The notes beneath the pieces are model-generated. The model did not search any database. It was not told the origin of the DNA and saw only the letters and a program-made list of their open reading frames with translations. This document shows, one piece after another, positions 16,796 through 24,462 of a stretch of 26,511 nt of DNA. Source of the DNA: CAYOMP01 sp964405075 (GTDB lineage: Bacteria > Bacillota > Clostridia > Lachnospirales > Lachnospiraceae). Where the stretch lies: positions 1 through 26,511 of the forward strand of contig CAYOMP010000025.1 of the NCBI GenBank assembly GCA_964405075.1. The letters run 5' to 3'. Both the position numbers and the translations under genes were made by a program. The number at the start of each line of letters is the position of its first letter. The stretch's first letter is position 1.

Positions 16796-19546
16796 CTAAT
16801 CGGCTTTTTTATTAATTATGATTTTCTTGATATCTAACCCTCTTACGTTTTTCTTAATCTTAACATAATGATTGACACCTATCATATAACCTAAACGGCA
16901 ACCCTTTGTACAACTGCCACCTTCCATTCCTTGGAATTGAATCATTTCTCTAAAAATATTATCCATATATACAGATATAGGCAGTTGTGCTAATACTCCT
17001 AACTCGGAAGCAGCTTCTACTTTTATTTCATACTCTCCATCTGCATGTACTATTAATCCAAAAACTATTTCTGAAATATCAAAATCAAAATCTTTTTCTG
17101 TAATTTCTATATAATTTGAATCATCTAATGTAAAGAATTCAATAGACTGTGCTTTTACTTCATCTTCTCTTACTTCCTCTTCGAATTCCTCTTCTAATCC
17201 CATTTTTCTTAACATGGCAGGTGATTCCATAATGAATGTTAAAATGTTCTTAGCATTACGCTGCAAATCATATCTTTTAACAATACCTTTATCCAACATT
17301 TCTTTTACATTATCGTTATTAATTTCTTCTTTCGCATCAGAACAGCACATATATATATCATTTTGAGCAATAACCATTGGTGCTCTGTTTGTTTTGTCTG
17401 ATTCTCCACCTTCCCAATTGGCAGCGCCCCACCAATCAGTCATTACAATCCCCTTATAATTCCACTGTTCCCTAAGAATTATTGTACATAAGTCATAATT
17501 TCCAGCTGTCCATATTCCATTTACCGGACCGTATGAGGTCATTACGGATTTGGCATTTCCTTCTTTTACAGCTATTTCAAATACTTTTAAATATATTTCT
17601 CTTAATGCTCGCTGTGACACTACAGTTTCCACAAAACATCTTTCCTGTTCCTGATTGTTTCCACAGAAATGTTTAATTGTACCTGTCACACCACTCTTAC
17701 CCATTCCCTTAAGCTGTGCCACACACATTTTACCTGTCAATAAAGGATCTTCTGAAACATATTCGAAATTTCTTCCATTTAGTGGATTTCTATGTATATT
17801 AATCCCCGGTCCTAGTATTGTGTCTATTTTATTCTTCCTTAATTCAATACCCAGCATATTAAACAATGCTTCAACTAATTCCAAATTAAATGTACAACCA
17901 ATAGCCGTTCCATTTGGTAACGAAAAAGCTTCTGTGCCGCAATCCATTCTTATTCCTGATGGACCATCTGCACAACAGGCAACAGGTATTCCAAAATTAT
18001 GTAATTCTTTGGTAACTCCGCCAAAAGCCCCTGCTGTACCAGGTGTAACCTTTGGACTACACATTCCTTCACCATGAAAAATTCCTATTAAGTCCTCATC
18101 TGATAACTGTGTAACAAATTCCTCTAAAGTTGCTTTTTTCTCAACAACATCTTTCAAAAGAATTCCTTTACTACCTATGTACTCTATTTCGTCACCACGT
18201 AAATTTTCAATTCTCTCCTTTATATTAACAGTTCTTAATGGTACTGGCTCTTCTTCTAACGCGTATACATTGTCTTCCTTTAAAACAGCCTTAAATCTGT
18301 TAAAATTCTCAATCGGAGCACATGCTTCTTCTAATTCTTCTATAACCTGCAGATTCTGATGATATTTTCCACAAACTGTGGCACTTCTAACATCGTTTCC
18401 CACATATATTTCATATTCTCCACATTCTAATAGAAAGCTATTCTTATGTCCAGTTATTCCACTATCATCAAAAGAAGCATAACTTTCTTTTGAACACACT
18501 ATTTCTAATTCTTGTTTCTCATCAGGCTGTAACTCTTTTGTTTTTGTAAAACCAATAAGAACGCGGGCTGGTTTGCCCAATTCACCCTGAGGAGCTTTTA
18601 CATAAACTTGAACAACCTCTTTTCCTGAAACCATGCCAATATTTTTAACTTCTGCTTTAACAATTAAGTTGTTATCAGTTATTTCTGTTAATTCAGCTGA
18701 TGTTTCAAACTGTGTATATGACATCCCATAGCCAAATGGATATAACACTTTATCTTTTGCAAAGGTCTCAAAATATCTATATCCAACAAAAATGTCTTCC
18801 TGATAGTAATTCTTTACTAAATCTCCAAAATTCTTTGTACTAGGATAATCACTGATATCATAAGCTATTGTATCAGTTAATTTTCCACAAGGATTAACAA
18901 CTCCTGTTAAAACATCAACAACTGCGTTACCTCCTTCCTGTCCACCCTGCCAAGCATATAATACAGCCGATGGATTATACTTCTTAACCCATTTCATATC
19001 AATGATATTTCCAACGTTTAATATAACAACTGTCTTTTCAAAAGCCTTACAAACTGAGGAAATCATATTTTCTTCTGCCTGGGTAAGTAAATAACTTCCC
19101 TCGCTTGCCTTATTATCCTGGTCCTCTCCTGCTGTTCTACCAATAATAATTAATGCTACATCCGACTCTTTTGCTACATCAATAACCTTTTCATCTATTG
19201 GCATTTCTGCTTGAGACCAAGGCACTGTTCCCCAGCCATGACCTTCATCTATTGGATTTTCCAAGCTCCACTTGTCATAAACATCCATAAGCTTTTCGTT
19301 AAGAATAATATCAGCATTCTCCTTTAAAGCATCAAGAATGCCTACAACATATCTTGTGTTTACCAAACCACCTGAACCTAAACCGCTCTTGTAGTAATAA
19401 TCAGCACATCTTCCAAATACTGCAACACGTCCCCCCTTATTTAAAGGAAGAGTGTTCCCATCATTTTTTAATAATACGCAAGACTCTGCCCCTACCTGAC
19501 GTGCCAGCTTTGCATATTTTTCCAAATCTAGTTTTCTCTTTTTCAT
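16796..19546 (-). CDS. GH3 beta-glucosidase with inverted domain order
   Basis: A 916-residue cytoplasmic glycoside hydrolase (no signal peptide). The domain order is swapped relative to most GH3 enzymes. The GH3 C-terminal alpha/beta domain comes first (~15-275, with SCVLLKNDGNTLPL and the YPFGYGMSYT motif). A fibronectin-III-like domain follows (~290-385). The (beta/alpha)8 GH3 N domain comes last (~475-790), with KHFCGNN (~625-631) and the nucleophile Asp704 in GIVMTDWWG. A ~110-residue beta-rich tail (~805-916) ends the protein. The same permuted order is known from rumen Butyrivibrio and Ruminococcus beta-glucosidases. GGGAGCAGAG precedes the ATG. It is 18 nt downstream of GH94 in one operon and would cleave beta-glucosides that the phosphorylase leaves. 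The preferred linkage is not readable. Confidence 0.92.
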   Translation of the reverse strand: MKKRKLDLEKYAKLARQVGAESCVLLKNDGNTLPLNKGGRVAVFGRCADYYYKSGLGSGGLVNTRYVVGILDALKENADIILNEKLMDVYDKWSLENPIDEGHGWGTVPWSQAEMPIDEKVIDVAKESDVALIIIGRTAGEDQDNKASEGSYLLTQAEENMISSVCKAFEKTVVILNVGNIIDMKWVKKYNPSAVLYAWQGGQEGGNAVVDVLTGVVNPCGKLTDTIAYDISDYPSTKNFGDLVKNYYQEDIFVGYRYFETFAKDKVLYPFGYGMSYTQFETSAELTEITDNNLIVKAEVKNIGMVSGKEVVQVYVKAPQGELGKPARVLIGFTKTKELQPDEKQELEIVCSKESYASFDDSGITGHKNSFLLECGEYEIYVGNDVRSATVCGKYHQNLQVIEELEEACAPIENFNRFKAVLKEDNVYALEEEPVPLRTVNIKERIENLRGDEIEYIGSKGILLKDVVEKKATLEEFVTQLSDEDLIGIFHGEGMCSPKVTPGTAGAFGGVTKELHNFGIPVACCADGPSGIRMDCGTEAFSLPNGTAIGCTFNLELVEALFNMLGIELRKNKIDTILGPGINIHRNPLNGRNFEYVSEDPLLTGKMCVAQLKGMGKSGVTGTIKHFCGNNQEQERCFVETVVSQRALREIYLKVFEIAVKEGNAKSVMTSYGPVNGIWTAGNYDLCTIILREQWNYKGIVMTDWWGAANWEGGESDKTNRAPMVIAQNDIYMCCSDAKEEINNDNVKEMLDKGIVKRYDLQRNAKNILTFIMESPAMLRKMGLEEEFEEEVREDEVKAQSIEFFTLDDSNYIEITEKDFDFDISEIVFGLIVHADGEYEIKVEAASELGVLAQLPISVYMDNIFREMIQFQGMEGGSCTKGCRLGYMIGVNHYVKIKKNVRGLDIKKIIINKKAD

Positions 19547-19564
19547 CGTTTCTCTGCTCCCTAA

Positions 19565-22249
19565 CTAACCTAATGTAACTTTAATAACATTATTTTCCTT
19601 ATTGATTGCTTCGATTTCTTTTCTATCTATTACAATCCATTTTTCATTTTCTAATGGTAATTCCTTACCTGTAAATTCAACATTTGTTATCTTATAATCA
19701 CAGTAATCCATCTTTTTGCTGTTAATGTATACTACCTCTAATTTCTTACCGGCAAATTCGATTTTAATTGATGCTTTTCCTTCTTCATCAAACTGCTGAC
19801 TTACAAGCTGAGGTTTAATTAACAAATCTCCTGCCTTACCACAAACACCATAAACTTCAGTAACCATAGTAAGCATATGCCAGCTTGCAGCACCAGTTAA
19901 GTAATGATACATTCCTCTACCTTCACCATTGAAGTATTCTGGAATACCCGGATAAATCTTACTAGTTTCAAAATCCATAGCTGTATCTGCCAGAGTCTGC
20001 AATGCCTTATAACCTTCTCTGATAAAACCTCTCTTATATAATGCATTTGCATACATTACGGTCATATGTGAGAATACAGCACCGTTTTCTTTTTCACCAT
20101 ATGCAAATCCAAACATTCTGCCTAAATCAAACTTCATTTCATTAAAGTTTGTATTTAATCTGTATCCGCCCACTTTTTCATCATATAAGTACTTGTCTGC
20201 TGTCTTACAAATATAACTTACCTGATCCTTCGTAGCAGTTTCGCTCATAATTGCAAAAACCTGACCAGTAAGCATCATTCTAACGCCTTGCTTGAAGTAC
20301 CCTTCTACCTTTTCTTTGCTATTATCATAGTAGCTGTTGAACCATCCTTCATCATTTCCATTAATCCATTCAGTATTTCGGATATGTTCCTTAATCCATT
20401 TTGATTTATTTTCTAAATTAGAAATAACATCATTAATTAAAACTTCTACTCTCTTACCACTTATATTATGCTTACACATTTTTAAGTAGTCAGCTAATAC
20501 TTTTCTCTTATCCTCAATGGACTCACTTAAATCATATAATAATTCTTTCATTTCTTCTAAAATTACTATATTTTTATAGCCCTTCTTATCTCTTAAGTTC
20601 TTAAGTAATTCAGCTATTTCCTGTAAGTTACCTGCATAAGCACAAGAAAATGCTACGCTTTCACCATATTTATCTGCCATATCAAGTGCATCGTTCCAAT
20701 CTGCTCCTCTTAAACGGATATGGTTGTGTTCTCCAACTTCGTAGTATGCACATAAATGCTGTAATAATAAATGTTCTAAAACTGTACCTGTATAAACTTC
20801 ATCATCTGTATTTTTCTGTTTATTACCATATTCAAAAGTATATAATTCATCACCAGCCTGACCTCTTTCAACGATTCCATCCTTGAAGTATCCGACTTCT
20901 TCCATTAAAATCTCTAAATCACCAGTCTGATCTATGTAAAGCTTAGTTGTTAAAAATGGCCATACACCATGATCCATCCATACACGCTGAATACTATTTC
21001 TGTCAGCAATAAATTCTCCCTGCTTTTCCCCGATTATAGTAGCATTTGTTCCATCGATTCTGACACCACAATAGTTGTTAAGAATCATTTCTCTAACATC
21101 GCCTGGATCCATAATTAAAAGTGATAAGCAATCTTGCCATAAATCACGCCAGCCTCTTCCACCACGACCATAGTCATGATGAGGTAAAAATGAACAACCA
21201 TATATTCTTCTTAAGAATGGCTGGAAGTTAATCCATCTCATGTAATTATCAAATTTATCATCACCTGTATAGAATCTGATATTTACTTTTTCCTGCCAGT
21301 ATTTTTTCAAATCTTCAAGTGACTTTTCAACTGCTTCTCTCGTACTATATGTATTTAAAAGGTACTGAAAATCCGATTTTTCTGTAATCCCCATAATAAT
21401 TACACAATCAAACTTTTCCTTTGGCTGTAAAATTACTTTTTCAAAACAGATTCCACCAATAGCATCCTTTCCAAAATATTTACTATTTTCTTTTACACCT
21501 TTTAAGCCTTGTACAACAGCTTTTGGATGTGTAAATGTACCACCCTCTCCAATGAATTCATCAACAATAGGATAAAAGCTTTCTGGATTTTTTCCATCCC
21601 CTGTTATGCCCAGAACAAAATAACTTAGTTTATTTTGCTTATGACCACGCTCATCAAATGACATAGTAGGTTTTACTACTACACCGTTTGGAGTTGTTTC
21701 TATTTGATTCAACAAAGAAGTTACATGTCTGTGGTCACGTATATTGTCAGCACTTTTTCCATAAATAGGTATTGCTGCAATTGGTGTTATCTCTTTTGAC
21801 TCTTCCCCCACATTAGTAATTTCAACATGCATTAATTCAACATTATTATCTAATGGTACAAATGATGTAACCTTTGATTCTAATTTGTATTTATTAGATT
21901 TACGTTTTAAGGTCTGCCACATAAATCCGCCAGTTAATTCACTCTCATCCTGCAAAGCTGTGAATTTATTTAATTCAGCTTCAGCAGATGCTCCAAAAAT
22001 CGACCAACATCCTTCGTTTTCTAGCACGCACCAAAAATTTCTACCCGAACGATTATTATGGAGATTTTCGGAACTGACAGGTTCTAAAAGAAACGCATCC
22101 TGATTAATCTTAATATCTCCACCACCATTAGGTGTAATTGAACTCTTTATACCATTATCACCAGCTAATGGAAAATATAAATAATTATAATTTTCAGGTT
22201 TTTCAATTTTAAATACTCCATCATTGTCTATAAATTTAATTTTCTCCAT
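19565..22249 (-). CDS. GH94 beta-glucoside phosphorylase (cellobiose/laminaribiose phosphorylase-like)
   Basis: A 894-residue cytoplasmic phosphorylase that uses inorganic phosphate to split a beta-linked gluco-disaccharide or oligosaccharide into glucose 1-phosphate and a shortened sugar. The N-terminal beta-sandwich domain has YFPLAGDNGIKSSITP, LLEPVSSENLHN and SGRNFW. After a helical linker comes the (alpha/alpha)6 catalytic domain with GRGWRDLWQDCL (~362-374) and the general-acid segment GADWNDALDM (~515-524). The C terminus is a beta-rich cap. At ~895 residues it is longer than typical cellobiose phosphorylase (~810) and closer to laminaribiose-type enzymes, so specificity stays open. 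An ATG three codons upstream (22258) has AAAGG directly abutting it; the ATG at 22249 has AAAGGA at proper spacing and is preferred. First gene of the GH94-GH3 operon. Confidence 0.9.
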   Translation of the reverse strand: MEKIKFIDNDGVFKIEKPENYNYLYFPLAGDNGIKSSITPNGGGDIKINQDAFLLEPVSSENLHNNRSGRNFWCVLENEGCWSIFGASAEAELNKFTALQDESELTGGFMWQTLKRKSNKYKLESKVTSFVPLDNNVELMHVEITNVGEESKEITPIAAIPIYGKSADNIRDHRHVTSLLNQIETTPNGVVVKPTMSFDERGHKQNKLSYFVLGITGDGKNPESFYPIVDEFIGEGGTFTHPKAVVQGLKGVKENSKYFGKDAIGGICFEKVILQPKEKFDCVIIMGITEKSDFQYLLNTYSTREAVEKSLEDLKKYWQEKVNIRFYTGDDKFDNYMRWINFQPFLRRIYGCSFLPHHDYGRGGRGWRDLWQDCLSLLIMDPGDVREMILNNYCGVRIDGTNATIIGEKQGEFIADRNSIQRVWMDHGVWPFLTTKLYIDQTGDLEILMEEVGYFKDGIVERGQAGDELYTFEYGNKQKNTDDEVYTGTVLEHLLLQHLCAYYEVGEHNHIRLRGADWNDALDMADKYGESVAFSCAYAGNLQEIAELLKNLRDKKGYKNIVILEEMKELLYDLSESIEDKRKVLADYLKMCKHNISGKRVEVLINDVISNLENKSKWIKEHIRNTEWINGNDEGWFNSYYDNSKEKVEGYFKQGVRMMLTGQVFAIMSETATKDQVSYICKTADKYLYDEKVGGYRLNTNFNEMKFDLGRMFGFAYGEKENGAVFSHMTVMYANALYKRGFIREGYKALQTLADTAMDFETSKIYPGIPEYFNGEGRGMYHYLTGAASWHMLTMVTEVYGVCGKAGDLLIKPQLVSQQFDEEGKASIKIEFAGKKLEVVYINSKKMDYCDYKITNVEFTGKELPLENEKWIVIDRKEIEAINKENNVIKVTLG

Positions 22250-22298
22250 ATTATCCATCCTTTCATATAACCAAACAGATTTTACCTTTTACTATGAC

Positions 22299-22357
22299 AT
22301 CATACCTTTTTTCTCCTCAGTATAAAATCAAATCCATATAAAAAATATCAAATTCAT
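22299..22357 (-). promoter_or_regulatory. GH94-GH3 operon promoter with AraC-type direct-repeat operator
   Basis: On the minus strand -10 TATGAT lies at 22304-22299, with no good -35 (TTTTAT). Two direct repeats, plus strand: ATCAAATCCAT at 22327-22337 and ATCAAATTCAT at 22347-22357 (10 of 11 identical), again 20 bp apart, with the proximal one starting 23 bp from the -10 edge, exactly as in the importer promoter. The 19-nt AAAAAATATCAAATTCATG at 22340-22358 is identical to that at 15895-15913. Confidence 0.75.
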
Positions 22358-22466
22358 GACCTATGTTTTACTTTTTTATTTTTTGTATTGTTTTCCTAAA
22401 ATATTATTTTAATATGTGATTTTATCACTGTTCTTGGTACATATTTACGAAATCCACAAATTCCTT

Positions 22467-22499
22467 AAGTCACTATTTTCTATCCCAAGTCACAATTTT
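22467..22499. repeat. Second direct repeat with 20-bp period
   Basis: AAGTCACTATTTT at 22467-22479 and AAGTCACAATTTT at 22487-22499 agree in 12 of 13 positions and are exactly 20 bp apart. They lie between the GH94 and TetR promoters, ending 34 bp before the TetR -35 box. The spacing is that of an AraC-type site, but the half-site differs from the one at the GH94 promoter. The rest of the 22259-22604 intergenic space, apart from the described promoters and operators, shows nothing recognisable. Confidence 0.5.
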
Positions 22500-22532
22500 A
22501 CAACTTAAAATACTAAAATAAATAACATGGTA

Positions 22533-22561
22533 TTGACAATTAATTAAACCGTGAGTATAAT
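22533..22561 (+). promoter_or_regulatory. Consensus sigma-A promoter of TetR operon
   Basis: TTGACA at 22533-22538, a 17-bp spacer and TATAAT at 22556-22561 form a perfect vegetative promoter, 44 nt before the TetR ATG. It is the strongest-looking promoter in the window and is covered by palindromes, so it should be active unless repressed. Confidence 0.88.
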
Positions 22562-22593
22562 TAATCTAAATAATTAAACTCACAGTTCAATTA
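22541..22593. promoter_or_regulatory. Tandem TetR-type operators
   Basis: Two related 23-bp palindromic sites, 22541-22563 and 22571-22593, share TAATTAAAC, central AGT and terminal AATTA (17 of 23 positions) and start 30 bp apart. The first covers the spacer end and -10; the second lies between the start point and the ribosome site. The first is flanked by the longer dyad ATTAATTA (22539-22546)/TAATTAAT (22558-22565). Binding of the adjacent TetR protein would shut off its own operon. Confidence 0.7.
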
Positions 22594-22604
22594 AGGAGAA
22601 GCAT

Positions 22605-23234
22605 ATGGCACGTAGAAAAAAGGAACCGCAAAGTGTTCATAGAAAAAATATCACCGCTGTTGCACAAAAACTCTTTTCCGAAAGAGGAATAGAAAATGTA
22701 ACAATGAATGACATAGCAAAGGAATCTGGTTTTAGCAAAGCTACCCTTTATGTCTATTTTAAAAACAAAGAGGAGTTAGTCAGCATCCTGGTTTTCGACA
22801 GTATGCAAAAGCTTTATGATTACATTGAGATTGCTGTAAACAGTTCTTCTGAAACTAAAGTAGCATACGATAATATTTGTAACGCGCTGGTAAAATATCA
22901 TGAGGAATTTCCCTTCTATTTTGAAATATTATTAAAAACTATACGAATAGATTTTGAAACTACAGAATATCTTCCTGAGGAAAAGGAAACATTTTTAATT
23001 GGTGAAAAAATCAATAACATACTACTTAATTTTTTCCAAAAAAGTGTTGAAAAAGGAGATATAAGAAAGGATATTGATTTAATTCCAACAATATTTGGTA
23101 TTTGGGGAATGTTGTCAGGATTAATAATAATTGGAACAAATAAAGAAGAGTATATAACAAGTCAAATGAAAATCAGTAAAAAAGATTTTCTAAAAAATGG
23201 TTTTGAAACAATTTATAATTCAATAAAGGCATAG
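22605..23234 (+). CDS. TetR/AcrR-family transcriptional repressor
   Basis: A 209-residue regulator. The N-terminal TetR HTH spans ~12-60 after a basic start (MARRKKEPQSVHRK), with VTMNDIAKESGFSKATLYVYFKNKEEL at ~37-63 (recognition helix and the YVYF/KNKEEL hallmark). Residues ~70-205 are the all-helical ligand-binding and dimer domain, with no strong subfamily signature. AAGGAG lies 7 nt before the ATG. First gene of a three-gene plus-strand unit; the reductase gene begins 8 nt after its stop. The tandem palindromes over its promoter indicate autorepression relieved by an unknown, possibly quinone- or drug-like, inducer. Confidence 0.93.
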   Translation: MARRKKEPQSVHRKNITAVAQKLFSERGIENVTMNDIAKESGFSKATLYVYFKNKEELVSILVFDSMQKLYDYIEIAVNSSSETKVAYDNICNALVKYHEEFPFYFEILLKTIRIDFETTEYLPEEKETFLIGEKINNILLNFFQKSVEKGDIRKDIDLIPTIFGIWGMLSGLIIIGTNKEEYITSQMKISKKDFLKNGFETIYNSIKA

Positions 23235-23242
23235 GTGAAAAT

Positions 23243-23818
23243 ATGTGTAAAAAAGTTCTAGCAATAAAGGGAAGTCAGCACGTTAATGGTGCTACAACAA
23301 GAATGTTAGATTTGGCTGTAGAAGAAGCAAAAAATAAAGGGGTTGAGGTTGATTATGTTGATTTGCAGAAAATGAATATAGGTTTTTGTCTTGGCTGTAG
23401 AAAATGTCTTGATACAAAGAAATGCGTTACAAATGATGACATACATATCCTTGCACAAAAATTAAAGGAATGTGACCTGGTAATACTTGCAGCACCAACT
23501 TACTGGGCTAATGTTCCTGCAATGGTTAAAAATATGTTTGACAGATTATTAGGAGTAGTCATGGAAGAAACTATAGCTTTTCCAAAACCACTACTATCTT
23601 CAAAACAAAAGTACATCTTACTAACTGCCTGTCAAACACAGTCGCCATTTGACAAAATATTTGGTCAGAGTAGTCATTCTATCGCAGCAATGAAGGAATT
23701 TTTCAAAACAGCCGGTATGACTTATGCCGGAAAATGTGTATGGGCTGGTGGAAAAAAAGATGTAATGCCAAAAAAATGTAGGAAAAAAATTAATAAGTTA
23801 ATAAATAAGTGTTTATAG
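23243..23818 (+). CDS. Flavodoxin-fold NAD(P)H-dependent FMN reductase with Cys cluster (iron-sulfur flavoprotein-like)
   Basis: A 191-residue flavodoxin-like oxidoreductase. The phosphate-binding loop for FMN is at GSQHVNGATTRML (~10-22), and the flavin-contact motif APTYWANVPAMVKNMFDR is near ~84-101. Between them FCLGCRKCLDTKKC supplies Cys49, Cys52, Cys55 and Cys61 (C-x2-C-x2-C-x5-C), the compact spacing of iron-sulfur flavoproteins that can hold a [4Fe-4S] cluster. It probably passes electrons from NAD(P)H or ferredoxin to quinones, nitro compounds or oxygen species in the cytoplasm. AGGTG precedes the ATG. Co-transcribed with TetR and with a short membrane protein 9 nt downstream, which suggests a redox-stress or xenobiotic-reduction operon. 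Confidence 0.9.
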   Translation: MCKKVLAIKGSQHVNGATTRMLDLAVEEAKNKGVEVDYVDLQKMNIGFCLGCRKCLDTKKCVTNDDIHILAQKLKECDLVILAAPTYWANVPAMVKNMFDRLLGVVMEETIAFPKPLLSSKQKYILLTACQTQSPFDKIFGQSSHSIAAMKEFFKTAGMTYAGKCVWAGGKKDVMPKKCRKKINKLINKCL

Positions 23819-23827
23819 GAGGTCAAC

Positions 23828-24037
23828 ATGGGATTAATTCTTGGATATATATCATTAATATGTTTTATTTTATTAGCTCTAAAATTTGTTAGTAGAAAAT
23901 TTGGTCTAAAAAAATTAATCACAACCTTAATGAAATTACATAAGCCAGTATCAGTATATCTTAGAGATATAGTGAAAATCGCAAAAATGATTTTCACTAT
24001 ATTTTTAGTCTACTTACCCTCTCCATACATTTTCTGA
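23828..24037 (+). CDS. Short membrane protein, probably the truncated start of a longer gene
   Basis: A 69-residue frame with a strong ribosome site (GGAGGT, 5 nt before the ATG) 9 nt after the reductase gene. It has a hydrophobic helix at ~3-20, a basic stretch VSRKFGLKKL and MKLHKPVS at ~35-42. The last phrase resembles the heme-His region of ferric-reductase-like transmembrane proteins, but this is recognition from memory, not an alignment. From about residue 45 the codons run through a perfect terminator hairpin (23967-24002), and the frame ends inside the convergent DUF3021 gene. A natural gene would not normally code through its own terminator, so the original 3' part has probably been lost. 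Alternatively it is a genuine small protein. Confidence 0.5.
   Translation: MGLILGYISLICFILLALKFVSRKFGLKKLITTLMKLHKPVSVYLRDIVKIAKMIFTIFLVYLPSPYIF
23967..24006 (+). terminator. Strong terminator of the TetR-reductase operon
   Basis: A perfect 14-bp stem (ATATAGTGAAAATC at 23967-23980, GATTTTCACTATAT at 23989-24002) with an 8-nt loop, followed by TTTT at 24003-24006 (five T counting the last stem base). It lies inside the 69-residue frame and ends 4 nt before the stop of the convergent DUF3021 gene. On the minus strand no U-run follows. Confidence 0.85.
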
Positions 24038-24462
24038 TACTTTTTCAACTCTTCATTAAAAATCATAGCACTTCTTCTATCATTTAACCATAATATCAAA
24101 TATACAATCACATATATCAAAGCAATAGATATTGCCAAAGCAATATTCAATTCCTTAGCAAAAACATTTCCTGCTAAATAATTCACCCCAAATACCATTA
24201 CTTCAATAAGAAAAAGCTGAATTCCTTCTCTGAATATTACTTCTTTTACAGACAATTCTCTACTTGACTTTCCAATAAAAGTTATGACCGCTGACAAAAA
24301 ACCAAATAATACTGGTGATATATATCCTTCAAATCCAAAAGTAACATTTGGTAAATACACTGTTCCTAATATTGTTTCCAATATGATTATTGCTGTAGTT
24401 ATAACGCAAAAAACAATAATGAATTCTGTAAATATATGCCTATTTTTCATATTAATTACCAT
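24010..24462 (-). CDS. DUF3021-type membrane protein, partner of LytTR regulator
   Basis: A 150-residue membrane protein with four predicted helices (~12-32, ~46-64, ~80-98, ~106-125) and a charged cytoplasmic tail (NDRRSAMIFNEELKKYQKMYGEG). Length, topology and position directly after a LytTR gene match DUF3021 proteins. By analogy with streptococcal HdrRM/BrsRM pairs, such membrane proteins hold the LytTR activator inactive until a signal arrives. The first ATG (24462) overlaps the LytTR stop by 11 nt; GGAAGG lies only 1 nt before it and 13 nt before a second ATG at 24450, so the exact start is uncertain. The function is inferred from context. Confidence 0.8.
   Translation of the reverse strand: MVINMKNRHIFTEFIIVFCVITTAIIILETILGTVYLPNVTFGFEGYISPVLFGFLSAVITFIGKSSRELSVKEVIFREGIQLFLIEVMVFGVNYLAGNVFAKELNIALAISIALIYVIVYLILWLNDRRSAMIFNEELKKYQKMYGEGK

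Noticed and set aside
17655..18077. Plus-strand frame of 140 codons
   Set aside because: Antisense to the GH3 barrel region. Its proline-rich composition mirrors the GH3 codons, and there is no independent start signal.
22327..22357. Direct repeats considered as the start of a CRISPR array
   Set aside because: Only two 11-bp units with a 9-bp gap; far too short, and located at a promoter.
23722..23997. Minus-strand 91-codon frame
   Set aside because: Antisense to the reductase end and the terminator region, with no start signal.
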